Shown one piece after another: positions 25,834 through 34,686 of a stretch of 41,635 nucleotides of DNA. This stretch comes from Candidatus Thorarchaeota archaeon (GTDB lineage: Archaea > Asgardarchaeota > Thorarchaeia > Thorarchaeales > Thorarchaeaceae). The notes below the pieces were generated by a model. The model searched no databases, had not been told where the DNA came from, and saw nothing but the letters and a program-made list of their open reading frames with translations. The stretch covers positions 1-41,635 of the forward strand of contig SDOA01000021.1 in assembly GCA_004524595.1 (NCBI GenBank). Direction: 5' to 3'. How positions within the stretch are numbered: the first letter of the stretch is position 1; each line of letters opens with the position of its first letter. The translations under genes were made by a program, and so were the position numbers.

Positions 25834-26454
25834 CTATTTGAAAAGTAATCGAAGCATATCTGCAGCCTTAGTATACTTTTCCATGGCAGATTTGATACTT
25901 GAATCATCTTGTGAATCAAACTCAGTAATGATGAGACTAAAAATTTCTCTATGTTCAGAAATTGATGGCTTTAATCCATGAATGTAGAGTAAAGATTCGC
26001 ACGCATGGTTACGTACAAGATAATCTACATCGCTGACTGCTTCAAAGAGAGCTAGAATGACCTCAAGAGTTGGGAACTGCCGAAGTTTTTGAGCTGCATT
26101 CAATCGCACATAAGGGCTAGGATATTGCTGCAATACTTCAATGATGTGAGAATTATACTCTGTTGTCTTTTCGATAGTATTGAGAGCAATTGCAATCTCA
26201 ATCTTAAGATCAGCACTGACATGTGCAAGCAGACGTTTCATTACTGGAATAGCCTTTTCAGAACGAAGCTCTCGAAGCCCCATTGCAGCATAGTGACTCC
26301 CTGTTTCCAGAGACTCGATGAGCATAGCTTCAGCCTGGTCCCGCTCTGCACCCTCAAGAAGACAGACAGATTTGGGGTCAATACCATCATGCCACATCAT
26401 ATACGGATCGCCAAAGAAATTATCCATGAAGTATTCCCATTGTCGGCTAGGCAT
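25834..26454 (-). CDS. HEAT-repeat protein
   Basis: The 206-aa soluble protein is built of helical hairpins. An N-terminal helical segment (QWEYFMDNFFGDPYMMW) precedes HEAT-like repeats: AMGLRELRSEKAIPVMKRLL, KIEIAIALNTIEKTTEYN, YVRLNAAQKLRQFPTLEVIL, YLVRNHACESLLYIHGL. HEAT arrays are scaffolds for protein partners and are not catalytic. It lies about 100 bp after the VWA gene in the same direction, separated by a terminator-like hairpin. The GC-rich element lies directly after its stop. A longer frame on the opposite strand is a shadow. Confidence 0.8.
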   Translation of the reverse strand: MPSRQWEYFMDNFFGDPYMMWHDGIDPKSVCLLEGAERDQAEAMLIESLETGSHYAAMGLRELRSEKAIPVMKRLLAHVSADLKIEIAIALNTIEKTTEYNSHIIEVLQQYPSPYVRLNAAQKLRQFPTLEVILALFEAVSDVDYLVRNHACESLLYIHGLKPSISEHREIFSLIITEFDSQDDSSIKSAMEKYTKAADMLRLLFK

Positions 26455-26526
26455 AGAAATATGATAGGAAATACATTTGATAATACTTACTCTGCTACAT
26501 GGAATTTGACATTAAGAGAGGGAAGA

Positions 26527-26547
26527 GGTGCTGCTATCAACAGCACC
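26527..26547 (-). terminator. Hairpin terminator after the VWA gene
   Basis: GGTGCTG (26527-26533) and CAGCACC (26541-26547) make a perfect 7-bp stem with a 7-nt loop. On the minus strand it starts about 10 nt after the VWA stop and is followed by the pyrimidine run TCTTCCCTCTCTT. It likely ends the VWA transcript before the HEAT gene. Confidence 0.55.
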
Positions 26548-26556
26548 ATTAGTTTC

Positions 26557-27450
26557 TTATTTTCGAGATTTGCTCTTAAGCTGACGTACCGCCTCTCGTA
26601 CATCGTCTTCGTTAATTTCTTGCTCTACAAGTTCGAGATCTTCAGCCTTTGATGCGGGAGCGCTTGCAGGACTGAGGTCCAGTGCGCGTTTCTTTAATCC
26701 TCGTTCTTTGGCTCTAGTGACAATCTCAGAGATTTTCTCCTCTGTGAACTCTTCATTAGCAGGAAACTCTTCCACAGAAACTCCTAGGTCTTCTAGGATG
26801 GACTGTTGGATTGCGATCTTATCGATTTCTTCCACTGCGATACCTGTTATCAGATTCACCAAGACCTCAGCTTTTTCAAGTGGGAAGAATCTTCCTTGAG
26901 AGAGCTCTGCAATCTTTTCGTAGGTCTCTACGCCTTTTGCGTAATTGACAATTTCAGGAAAGCAACCGACAGTATGGATAACAATTCCTTTCTCAAAAGA
27001 CCTCTTTGCCTCAACATCCCATTTGGCTCCATCAGGGGTTCCTTGAGGCCAACGATCTCCCGATTCAACTCCATGAGGTGGGGCATCACCAATGAGGACT
27101 GCAACTTTTGCGGCATCAAATAAGAATTCCATTTTGTTCATAACCTGAAGTGCAGTAGATACTGCTTCTGGACCATCACCACCACCCAGTGCTAACATTT
27201 GAAGGACATTTTTCTCGATCTTACTCGTATCAGTAGTGAGTTCATATTTTTGTGTCACATACGTGGTTTCCTCTGGAGGGTGGTCGCGATATGAAACTAA
27301 GCCAACTCTGAGTCGGTGACACAACTCCTCCTTTTTTATTGTACGGATGATTTCTAGGATTTTTGTTTTGACATTCTGAATATAGGGACCCATAGAACCA
27401 GTATTATCAACAACAAATACTAGATCTAATTGTCCAAGTTTTTCTGACAT
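26557..27450 (-). CDS. Von Willebrand factor A-domain protein (alpha-kinase-type VWA)
   Basis: The 297-aa protein starts directly with a VWA domain (residues 1-215). The metal-ion-dependent adhesion site is intact: DNTGSM near residue 15 and the late acidic residue in VLIGDAPPHG. The pattern IRTIKKEELCHRLRVGLVSY followed by RDHPPEETTYV resembles the VWA domain of eukaryotic VwkA-type alpha-kinases, but there is no kinase here. The remaining 80 residues are charged helices with an Ala/Pro-rich linker. There is no signal peptide or TM segment, so it is cytosolic. GGGAGAG upstream of the ATG is a good ribosome site. Partner binding through Mg2+ is inferred from the motif. Confidence 0.88.
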   Translation of the reverse strand: MSEKLGQLDLVFVVDNTGSMGPYIQNVKTKILEIIRTIKKEELCHRLRVGLVSYRDHPPEETTYVTQKYELTTDTSKIEKNVLQMLALGGGDGPEAVSTALQVMNKMEFLFDAAKVAVLIGDAPPHGVESGDRWPQGTPDGAKWDVEAKRSFEKGIVIHTVGCFPEIVNYAKGVETYEKIAELSQGRFFPLEKAEVLVNLITGIAVEEIDKIAIQQSILEDLGVSVEEFPANEEFTEEKISEIVTRAKERGLKKRALDLSPASAPASKAEDLELVEQEINEDDVREAVRQLKSKSRK

Positions 27451-27520
27451 ATTTTACTCTCCCTTATTTTGTATGAGGATAAGACAATAAATAGTAGTGG
27501 CTCCTCCTATACGTTTCGTC

Positions 27521-27550
27521 TAAACCTATCATAAGGCAAGATAAGGTTTA
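27521..27550 (+). promoter_or_regulatory. Inverted repeat directly before the ATG of the polytopic membrane protein
   Basis: TAAACCTATC (27521-27530) and GATAAGGTTTA (27540-27550) pair with one bulged base and a 9-nt loop; the stem ends 2 nt before the ATG at 27553. The loop itself carries a second ATAAGG, repeating the right arm. If transcribed, it would bury the start region of the mRNA; as DNA it could be an operator in the promoter shared with the VWA gene. No ribosome-binding site is visible outside the stem (AAGG is in the arm). Confidence 0.45.
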
Positions 27551-27552
27551 GC

Positions 27553-28290
27553 ATGATTTTCCCAGAATTTATAGGTGGGCAATATGATGACAGAACCATG
27601 CAAATCATCAAGGAAGAACCAATTAGAGACTTCATTCTAATCCACATCATTTTCGGTCTGGTTGCAGCCATCGTCCTCCTTATTCCATTTGGAGGTGTTA
27701 TCAGCGGAAAAGTATTGATTCTTGTATTAACCTATAATGGATTGGTAATCGTATACTTTCATACTAAGGGGTATAAGGACTGGCAGACAATTTGGATCTT
27801 CTCGTTCATTCTTAGTCTTCTAATGATAGTTCCAGATTGGTACCTTGCCAGAACACTCGGGGCATTATATTTTCCAGATGATGGATTTCCAATGATTGGA
27901 GGTTCAATCCCAATTTACATGGCGGGGCTTTGGGCAATTCCTTTCTTCATTATCCTATTCATAGGAAATGAGGTTCAAAAGAGGAGATCACTACAGAGTG
28001 CATATGGAGCAGTGATAATTCTCTCAACAGTGATATTCACTTTAGCAGAATTGACCTTAGTCTACCTTCCTTCATGGACAGCAACGGTGTCCGGTATGAC
28101 TGGCAATCTTGCTTGGTATATCATCATTCCTGAGTTATTACTTGGGCTCTCATTATTCATCTGCTATAATTACATCAAAGAGAGACAATACTGGATGAAG
28201 ATTGTAGGTGCTGTTACAGTGATGATATTCTATATTGGGAATGCATCATTCTTCTATTTCTTGATAGAAACCCTCTTGCTTGGTTCATAG
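27553..28290 (+). CDS. Polytopic membrane protein of unknown function
   Basis: This 245-aa protein has about seven hydrophobic helices: IHIIFGLVAAIVLLIPFGGV, VLILVLTYNGLVIVYF, IFSFILSLLMIVPDWYLA, MAGLWAIPFFIILFIG, GAVIILSTVIFTLAEL, WYIIIPELLLGLSLFICY and IVGAVTVMIFYIGNASFFYF. The segment PDWYLARTLGALYFPDDGFP between helices, with its acidic and aromatic residues, may be a conserved signature. I do not recognise a transporter or enzyme family with confidence; the size and topology are compatible with a cyclase- or carotenoid-type membrane enzyme but nothing proves it. A hairpin immediately precedes the ATG. Confidence 0.8.
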   Translation: MIFPEFIGGQYDDRTMQIIKEEPIRDFILIHIIFGLVAAIVLLIPFGGVISGKVLILVLTYNGLVIVYFHTKGYKDWQTIWIFSFILSLLMIVPDWYLARTLGALYFPDDGFPMIGGSIPIYMAGLWAIPFFIILFIGNEVQKRRSLQSAYGAVIILSTVIFTLAELTLVYLPSWTATVSGMTGNLAWYIIIPELLLGLSLFICYNYIKERQYWMKIVGAVTVMIFYIGNASFFYFLIETLLLGS

Positions 28291-28385
28291 GAGCGTACTT
28301 TGCCATAACTATCGAAAATGGACAAATATTACCTCTCAAGCAATATACAAAAGGAGAACCTGATTGACCAGTCTGAGGTAATCCA

Positions 28386-29168
28386 ATGAAACTACCAGAG
28401 GGACTCAGATTTGATAACTATGGACCAGTCAAAGAAATCTTAGTGGAGTTCATCAAAGATTATGTCAAGAAAACTGGAGTTTACGGTGTTGTATTAGGAT
28501 TAAGCGGAGGTGTTGACTCAAGTCTTGTTGCTGCTCTTGCATGCGAGGCGATTGGTGCGAACAGGGTTCTCGGAATCTTGTTACCAGTTGATGCAGAGAA
28601 GGATGCAAAAAATGTAGAAGATGCACAAATGCTGGCACGAGATCTTGGAATGCAACATGAATTGTTTGAACTAAAGCATGCCATAAAAGCATTTGACGCA
28701 CTAGAGCTAGAAAAAGTAGCTCTAGGCAATTTGACAGCACGACTTCGAATGGTGACATGGTATGCTAAAGCGAATCAGGAGAATAGATTGGTTCTAGGTA
28801 CAGGGAACAAGACAGAACTCATGATAGGCTATTTTACAAAATATGGAGATGGTGGAACAGACATCCTCCCTATTGGGGATCTCTACAAGAGTAATGTTTG
28901 GGATTTGTCTAGACACCTTGGACTCCCCGAGAAAATTGTGAAGAAAATCCCCACAGCTGGACTCTGGGAGGGGCAGACAGATGAGGGTGAGATTGGTATA
29001 ACATATCCTGAATTAGATACAATACTGTTCTTGAATCTCGAAATGAGAATGAACGAACAGCAGATTATTGACTGGGGAATTTCAGAGTCAAAAGTTCGAA
29101 AAGTTTTGAGAATGATGGAACATTCAAAACACAAGAGAGAACCTCTACCAAAACCTATTCTACGTTGA
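28386..29168 (+). CDS. nadE: NAD+ synthetase, ammonia-dependent
   Basis: NadE amidates nicotinic acid adenine dinucleotide to NAD+ with ATP. The ATP-pyrophosphatase loop SGGVDSS lies at about residues 39-45, followed by the helix LVAALACEAIG. The substrate-binding block LGTGNKTELMIGYFTKYGDGG and the downstream PIGDLYKSNVWDLSRHL are typical. At 260 aa it lacks the glutaminase domain, so it uses free ammonia, as usual in archaea. GAGGT at 28375-28379 is the ribosome-binding site. It ends convergently about 70 bp from the sensor-kinase operon and appears to be monocistronic. Confidence 0.97.
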   Translation: MKLPEGLRFDNYGPVKEILVEFIKDYVKKTGVYGVVLGLSGGVDSSLVAALACEAIGANRVLGILLPVDAEKDAKNVEDAQMLARDLGMQHELFELKHAIKAFDALELEKVALGNLTARLRMVTWYAKANQENRLVLGTGNKTELMIGYFTKYGDGGTDILPIGDLYKSNVWDLSRHLGLPEKIVKKIPTAGLWEGQTDEGEIGITYPELDTILFLNLEMRMNEQQIIDWGISESKVRKVLRMMEHSKHKREPLPKPILR

Positions 29169-29236
29169 TACTTGTCTATCTACACTCATAGAAAAAGATG
29201 ACTGCAGAAACAAGATTGAACACTGCAATAACGAAA

Positions 29237-30655
29237 CTAGGTCGTTGCTTTAGGAAGCCATATACGAAACTTTACACCTTTATTAGGTTCTCCTTCAACC
29301 CGATCAAGAATCTCAAATGCACCACCATATTTGCTTGTGATCTGTTGACATTGTAGAATGCCCACTCCACCAGAGCGACGCTCAGGGTTGAGAAGATTCT
29401 TTTTCATATCATCCTTTATACCGGGTCCATTATCAGCGATCGTAATTTCGTAACCATCGCCACTCTCAGTCAACCGGGTCCATATTTTCTTTTCATTTTT
29501 GTTGTTGTGTTTCACCGCATTAGAGAAGAGATTCATCAACAAATGGCAGAGAAATCGATCAGCATTTACTAAAGCATCTGACACCTCCAGGTCGCTGTCA
29601 AAATTAACCTCTCTATGTTCTTCATTGAATATGGTCATGCAGCTCTTTACTGTAAAGTCTAGTGATGTTCGCTCAAGTGGAGTAGATAAGAGAGCTGCTG
29701 TTGCTTGAACACTATTAATCAATTCGCTTGTTTCCTGCACTGCCTCTGAAACATGATGTATTAACGATGACCTTGTCAAGTCTTTTTCATCCTCAGCAAG
29801 AAGGTCTGCGGCAATCAAAATTGCTTGGAGAAGATTGCGAATATCGTGTCCAGTAATGTCTTGGTAGAGCATAGCAACAGAATGAGCCTGCCGAGCCTCT
29901 TCTTCTGCCTGTTTTAAATCAGACACATCTCGGATTACCAACACTGCTCTGATTCTATCTTCATGTGGGCTTAATTTCCCAGAATACCAACGACCACCCA
30001 TAGGATATTCAAATGTAGTTGTCATTTTTTCCTTCATTGTCACACGAACAAGTTCAGCGATTTTGTTGGCTATATTCATCGAGAATAAATCACGAACATG
30101 TAATCCCACATGTTCACTCAATTCAACATCATCTGAAACAGGCGACTGTGAATAGAACTCGGAAACAATGCCTTCAGAAGTCAATACTATTACAGTGTCA
30201 GAGAGCGATTGTACTAATAGACGATGTTTCCGCTCACTCTCTCGTAGGCTTTCTTCAGCAACTCGTCTTCTATGTCTTTGTTCTGCCTCACCAATCTCTC
30301 GTTTTAAAGCAGGGACTAGTCGACTGAGATTATTTTTTGTGAGATAATCATGAGCTCCAGCTTTCATCATATCAACAGCGGTTTCATCAGAAATTGTTCC
30401 TGAGACAATGATGAAGGGTATGTCCAAATTTCTCTTTCTAATGATGTCCAGAGCTTCATTTGCACTAAGTTCAGGCATCATATAATCGCAAAGAACAGCA
30501 TCCCAATGGTGATTATCAAGAGATTCAATCATCTCAGAAGCTGTGCACACTTGTTCAATTTCAAAGTCGATTCCGTCTCTTTTGATGACCCGTTGTAAAA
30601 GTAGTGCATCATCATCTGAATCCTCAATGAGAAGAATCCTGAGTTTTGTGCTCAA
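29237..30655 (-). CDS. Receiver-PAS-histidine kinase hybrid
   Basis: The 472-aa protein begins with a receiver domain (IEDSDDDALLLQRVI; phospho-acceptor Asp in LCDYMMPEL). A coiled coil leads to a PAS domain (about 140-255, MGGRWYSGKLSPHEDRIRAVL) and a kinase core with the H-box DITGHDIRNLLQAILIAADL, N-box NLFSNAVKHNN, G1 ADNGPGIKDD and a shortened G2 RSGGVGILQC. It therefore can receive a phosphoryl group and pass one on, or be controlled by the receiver. A TTG start overlaps the upstream stop (TTGA) behind a strong GGAGGGGGT site, so it is translationally coupled to the single receiver. No TM segment is present. Confidence 0.93.
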   Translation of the reverse strand: MSTKLRILLIEDSDDDALLLQRVIKRDGIDFEIEQVCTASEMIESLDNHHWDAVLCDYMMPELSANEALDIIRKRNLDIPFIIVSGTISDETAVDMMKAGAHDYLTKNNLSRLVPALKREIGEAEQRHRRRVAEESLRESERKHRLLVQSLSDTVIVLTSEGIVSEFYSQSPVSDDVELSEHVGLHVRDLFSMNIANKIAELVRVTMKEKMTTTFEYPMGGRWYSGKLSPHEDRIRAVLVIRDVSDLKQAEEEARQAHSVAMLYQDITGHDIRNLLQAILIAADLLAEDEKDLTRSSLIHHVSEAVQETSELINSVQATAALLSTPLERTSLDFTVKSCMTIFNEEHREVNFDSDLEVSDALVNADRFLCHLLMNLFSNAVKHNNKNEKKIWTRLTESGDGYEITIADNGPGIKDDMKKNLLNPERRSGGVGILQCQQITSKYGGAFEILDRVEGEPNKGVKFRIWLPKATT

Positions 30656-31101
30656 TCTATACCCCCTCCTGGTGGACTAACATTGATGACTAACCAATAG
30701 AGACCGAGTGTACGAATTGCTTGAACAAATTGATCAAAATCCACAGGTTTCTGAATGTAGGAATTCGCACCATGATTATAGCTCTCACAGATATCTTGAT
30801 CTTCTTTTGAGGATGTCAATACAACAACAGGGAGGAGTTTCAGATGTTTTATTGAACGGATTCTTTCTAATAACTCTAGGCCTCCCATTCTTGGCATTTT
30901 CAAATCAAGTAATACCACTACAGGTAAATCAGACACATCGCGTCCTGCATACTGTCCCTGAGCGGTTAGATACTCAAGGGCTTCTTGTCCGTTACGAGTA
31001 ACAATCACTTCATTGAGGATATTTGATCTTTGAAGGGCTCTCAATGTGAGAAGAACATCATCGGTGTTATCTTCGACCAATAGTATCTTTTTGCTACTCA
31101 T
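30652..31101 (-). CDS. Single-domain response regulator (Rcp1-like)
   Basis: The 149-aa protein is a lone receiver with no output domain. Acidic pocket residues are in LLVEDNTDD, the phospho-acceptor Asp is in LLDLKMPRMGG, the Thr/Ser in VVVLTSSKED and the Lys in SYIQKPVDF. The insert DLPVVVLLDL and the overall length match Rcp1-type regulators that partner with phytochrome-like kinases. The ATG at 31101 is chosen (GGTGA 10 nt upstream), although a GTG at 31110 overlaps the kinase stop. It links two kinases in one operon, a likely phosphorelay intermediate. Confidence 0.93.
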   Translation of the reverse strand: MSSKKILLVEDNTDDVLLTLRALQRSNILNEVIVTRNGQEALEYLTAQGQYAGRDVSDLPVVVLLDLKMPRMGGLELLERIRSIKHLKLLPVVVLTSSKEDQDICESYNHGANSYIQKPVDFDQFVQAIRTLGLYWLVINVSPPGGGID

Positions 31102-31106
31102 TCTCG

Positions 31107-34100
31107 TCACTCACCTTTATCTGGTATTGTAAAGTAAAATGTTGACCCTTTCCCAACTTCACCATCTGCCCAAATTAATCCTCCGTGCCGATTCATTATT
31201 CTCTGAACAGTCGCAAGACCAATGCCAGATCCTTCAAACTCATCTTCTAGATGCAATCTCTGAAAAGGTACGAATAGTTTGTCTTTGTGTTTTATATCAA
31301 ATCCAGCTCCATTATCGCGTAGATAGAATACTGATTTTTCATTGACAAGCTGGGTACCGAATTCAATCATAGGATGATCAACATTCTTAGTGAATTTCCA
31401 TGCATTTTCAAGAAGATTAGATAGTGCTATTTTCATCAATCTTCTGTCACAACGAGCTTCTGTTGTTCCAGAGATCTTGACTTCTACTTCTCGTTCCGGG
31501 TACTGGTCTTGAATCTCTTCTACAATTTCATGAACAAGAACGGACAGATTGACAGAACTTCGTTCCATTTCGGATCTTGTCACTCGCGATAGTGCTAGGA
31601 TGTCTTCAATTAGAGAACCCATTTTTGTAGCAGCAGCCCTGAGCCGTTTAAGATAATCCAGTCCAGTTTCATCGATTTTTTCAGAATAGTCTTCCATCAA
31701 TGCCTGACTGAACCCATCGAGAGTTCTTAATGGGGCTCTGAGATCATGTGATACAGAATAGGCAAATGCTTCGAGTTCTTTATTTACTGCCGCTAGTTCT
31801 GCTGTACGTTCATCCACACGCTGCGAGAGTTCCTCGTTCAATTTCCGTATCTCTATCTCTGCAATAACACGTTCAGAAATATCAAGGAATGATGTGACTA
31901 GTGTTCGAGGTGAGGTCCGGAAGATTTCAATCTGTAAAGCTCCAACAACAACTCCATCCTGCTCCATGATGGATTCAGAACTCCAAGGTTTGCCTGTACG
32001 TATTATGTCATAATATCTGGCAATCAATTCTTCGCTTGCATATTTTTCGGGCATTATCATGGTAATTGGTTTACCGATTAGATGGTCGTGTTTTGAACGG
32101 AGAACAATATCTGCAGCGGGATTTGCATCAATTAAGATGAGTTCTCCTGCATCAGAAAGCTCGTGTAGATGCATTCCTACGGGGGTCGATTCAAATACGC
32201 TTCTGAATCGAAGTTCTGAGTCCCTCAACGCCTCTTCTGCTTTTACCTGTTCAGTAATATCCGTCACAATCGCAACGGTGCCATCAATCAGACCATTATC
32301 ATCTTTTGAAGGAACTCCTGATACTCGAACCGTTCTCATATCACCATCTTTTCTGATAAATCGATGAATATAGCTCGATGGTGTACCTTCGGACCTGAGT
32401 TTTGTATGCATTCTAATCGTCGGAATGTCTTCAGGAGGAACTAGATCTAACAAATTCATTCCGAGTAACTCCTCTCCTGAATACCCAAGTATTTCGGCAA
32501 GTGACTCATTAACAAACAATAAGCGTTCTTCAGAATCTGCAATACCAATTCCTTCTGAGATGTCTGTGATGAGTTCTTTGTATTTTCGCTCACTCATTTT
32601 AAGTGCGATCTCAACTGTTTTTTGTTCAAAAGCAGTTCCAAGCATATTAGCGATAATATCAAACAATTCTTTCTCATCATTTGAAAACACACGTGTGTTG
32701 TAGTTCGCAAAACTAGCTATACCAAGTATTTCATGACGTTCATTAAGAATTGGGAAAGCTAATACCGACTTTCCTCCAAGCTCATAGATACGATGCAGAA
32801 ACGGTTTTGTAGTTAGTTCTTTTTCCACATCTTCAATGAAGAGCGTTTCCTTTTGTTCGAACACATGTCCAACAAGGAATGTCTTGATTTCATCATGATT
32901 GATTTGAACGTCTAATGAAACTTGATCGCTATGAATACCAACAGTAAAAGTGCGCCTGAGCACTCCTTCTTTTGGAAAATGATGTGTATATACACCCAGG
33001 TCAAAATTAAAGTTCTCAGCTATACTATTGAGGAATCGTTGACTTAGCTCTTCGATATCCTTAGCACTAATGAAGGTCTCAGCAAGTTCACGAAAGAAAC
33101 GGCGTTCTCGTCTTAGTATCTCTTCTACCTCATATCGCTCAGAAACATCACGAACTGCGACAACAACACTTCGCATGTCCTCATGCCGACTCATATTGGC
33201 AGAAAACCAGCGTAATTTACTACCTATCTGCAGAGGATAATCGATCTGTCCATTAATACCAGTCTGCCGTACTTGCTGTACACATTCAAGGTATCGCGAT
33301 GAGATTGACTCTGGCAATACTTCATTGATATGACGGCCAATATAATTTGTCGGTGCAGTATAAAGTATATCCTGGTTTCCGGTGAATGCTTCAGCATAAC
33401 AATCATTCTCATCATGAACAATGATTAAATCATTGAGTGACTGAAGAAGTGTCCGTTCACGGGCTTCACTCTCTTTCAGTCCTTCCTCAATTTCTCGTCT
33501 TTTTGTTATATCGACTAATGAGGCATGTATCGCATATTCTCCATTGTAATAGGTGCGTCCTGCAGCGAGTTCAACCCATTTTTGACGCCCATCTCTATGA
33601 TTCAAACGAATCTGAATAGTCCCAATACCATCTTCTTGCTGAAGGCATGATGCAAAATATTGTGCAATTGCATCTCGATCGTCAATATGAATAAGGTCTG
33701 CAATCGTAGCAGCATCCATGGAAACGAGTTCAAATGGCGTATATCCAAGAATAGTTCCAAGCTGAGTGTTTGCAAATACGATTCTATAAGGATTAGGAGG
33801 AAGAATAGCTATTCCTATGAGTGATTGTTCAATGATCGTCTTGTATTTGGATTCGCTCTCCCTTAGTGCCTGTTCGGCTAGAACACGTTCTGTAATATTA
33901 ACTCCAATTGCAACAACAGATTCAACAATATTATTGACTTTAATTGGATTAATTTGAAGAGATATCCAACATTCTTGAGAGTTTTTTCCAACTTCAGATA
34001 TTTCATATGAACCTGGAATACCTTCCTCAAAGACCATCTCCAGTGCATCACGAAGACCATTGACATACTCAGGTTGTACTCCATCAAGTGCAGACATTCC

Positions 34101-34559
34101 AATTATCTCATCAGCACTAAATTCAGTCAAGGGAAAATTGATGTATTGGAATTTAAGGTCCCTGTCAATAATTGCTACTCGAGGGGTAGCGTGTGAAAGA
34201 GCGTGGAAGAAGACATTGCTCTTAATCTGTTCGTTTAATTCAAGTCTTGAAATTAGTAGAAACCTTGTTGATGTAGCAGCATTATGTAGGACTCTGATTC
34301 TAGTTCGAATGACTCGTCTATCTTTAGTTCGGAAAGTGATGATTTGAGGTTCATCTTGAAATGGTCTCTCCTGCGCTGAATCAAGCAGAGAAGTAAAAGA
34401 GCGACCCTTAATCTCTTGAGGAGTAAATCCAAGCATCTGAGCAAATTGATTATTTGAATGCTGTATCAGCTGTTGTTGGTCTAAGATACAGAATCCTTGG
34501 TCAATTTGATTGACGAATTCTTCGAAATCAAGGTGCTCGATCCACGAAAGTTGGTCCAT
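31107..34559 (-). CDS. Soluble multi-PAS/GAF sensor histidine kinase
   Basis: The 1,150-aa kinase has, by position, PAS-like domains at about 10-112, 113-231, 232-362 and 363-483, a GAF domain at 484-655, two more PAS domains at 656-780 and 781-905, a coiled coil, and the kinase core from about 930. The H-box is SVSHDLRAPLRTLDGFSQAL, of the phytochrome/Rcp1-partner class, with N-box ALSNLLENAWKFT, G1 LRDNGAGFD and G2 GSGIGLATVQRI. Each PAS ends with a typical DITER/VDITKR-like linker. No TM helix is present, so it senses cytosolic cues such as redox, small ligands or light; cofactor is not evident. It heads a three-gene operon and appears to be of bacterial type. Confidence 0.95.
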   Translation of the reverse strand: MDQLSWIEHLDFEEFVNQIDQGFCILDQQQLIQHSNNQFAQMLGFTPQEIKGRSFTSLLDSAQERPFQDEPQIITFRTKDRRVIRTRIRVLHNAATSTRFLLISRLELNEQIKSNVFFHALSHATPRVAIIDRDLKFQYINFPLTEFSADEIIGMSALDGVQPEYVNGLRDALEMVFEEGIPGSYEISEVGKNSQECWISLQINPIKVNNIVESVVAIGVNITERVLAEQALRESESKYKTIIEQSLIGIAILPPNPYRIVFANTQLGTILGYTPFELVSMDAATIADLIHIDDRDAIAQYFASCLQQEDGIGTIQIRLNHRDGRQKWVELAAGRTYYNGEYAIHASLVDITKRREIEEGLKESEARERTLLQSLNDLIIVHDENDCYAEAFTGNQDILYTAPTNYIGRHINEVLPESISSRYLECVQQVRQTGINGQIDYPLQIGSKLRWFSANMSRHEDMRSVVVAVRDVSERYEVEEILRRERRFFRELAETFISAKDIEELSQRFLNSIAENFNFDLGVYTHHFPKEGVLRRTFTVGIHSDQVSLDVQINHDEIKTFLVGHVFEQKETLFIEDVEKELTTKPFLHRIYELGGKSVLAFPILNERHEILGIASFANYNTRVFSNDEKELFDIIANMLGTAFEQKTVEIALKMSERKYKELITDISEGIGIADSEERLLFVNESLAEILGYSGEELLGMNLLDLVPPEDIPTIRMHTKLRSEGTPSSYIHRFIRKDGDMRTVRVSGVPSKDDNGLIDGTVAIVTDITEQVKAEEALRDSELRFRSVFESTPVGMHLHELSDAGELILIDANPAADIVLRSKHDHLIGKPITMIMPEKYASEELIARYYDIIRTGKPWSSESIMEQDGVVVGALQIEIFRTSPRTLVTSFLDISERVIAEIEIRKLNEELSQRVDERTAELAAVNKELEAFAYSVSHDLRAPLRTLDGFSQALMEDYSEKIDETGLDYLKRLRAAATKMGSLIEDILALSRVTRSEMERSSVNLSVLVHEIVEEIQDQYPEREVEVKISGTTEARCDRRLMKIALSNLLENAWKFTKNVDHPMIEFGTQLVNEKSVFYLRDNGAGFDIKHKDKLFVPFQRLHLEDEFEGSGIGLATVQRIMNRHGGLIWADGEVGKGSTFYFTIPDKGE

Positions 34560-34570
34560 GTTTCATCACT

Positions 34571-34632
34571 CACTAGAGTCAGCTGAATAATCACCACTAG
34601 AGTGATATATAGATTAATTTGGACTCTAGGTG
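34571..34632 (-). promoter_or_regulatory. Sensor-operon promoter with three CTAGAGT-type repeats around the TATA box
   Basis: CACTAGAGT occurs at 34571-34579 and again at 34595-34603, 24 bp apart. A third, inverted copy ACTCTAGGTG lies at 34623-34632. The second and third copies flank TATATA at 34606-34611, about 50 nt upstream of the kinase ATG, the place expected for an archaeal core promoter. Repeats on both sides of a TATA box suggest a repressor or autoregulatory operator. The repeats are seen directly; their use is inferred. Confidence 0.45.
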
Positions 34633-34686
34633 AAAGAAAAACTAAGATATCCTTTATTATATTTCTAGTAAAAATAGTTAAAATAA

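Noticed and set aside
25710..25919. A 69-residue minus-strand frame across the GC-rich element and the HEAT gene end
   Set aside because: It overlaps the HEAT coding end in another frame, has no ribosome site, and its composition reflects the structured element.
26089..26652. A 187-residue plus-strand frame
   Set aside because: It is antisense to the HEAT and VWA genes and has no protein-like character.
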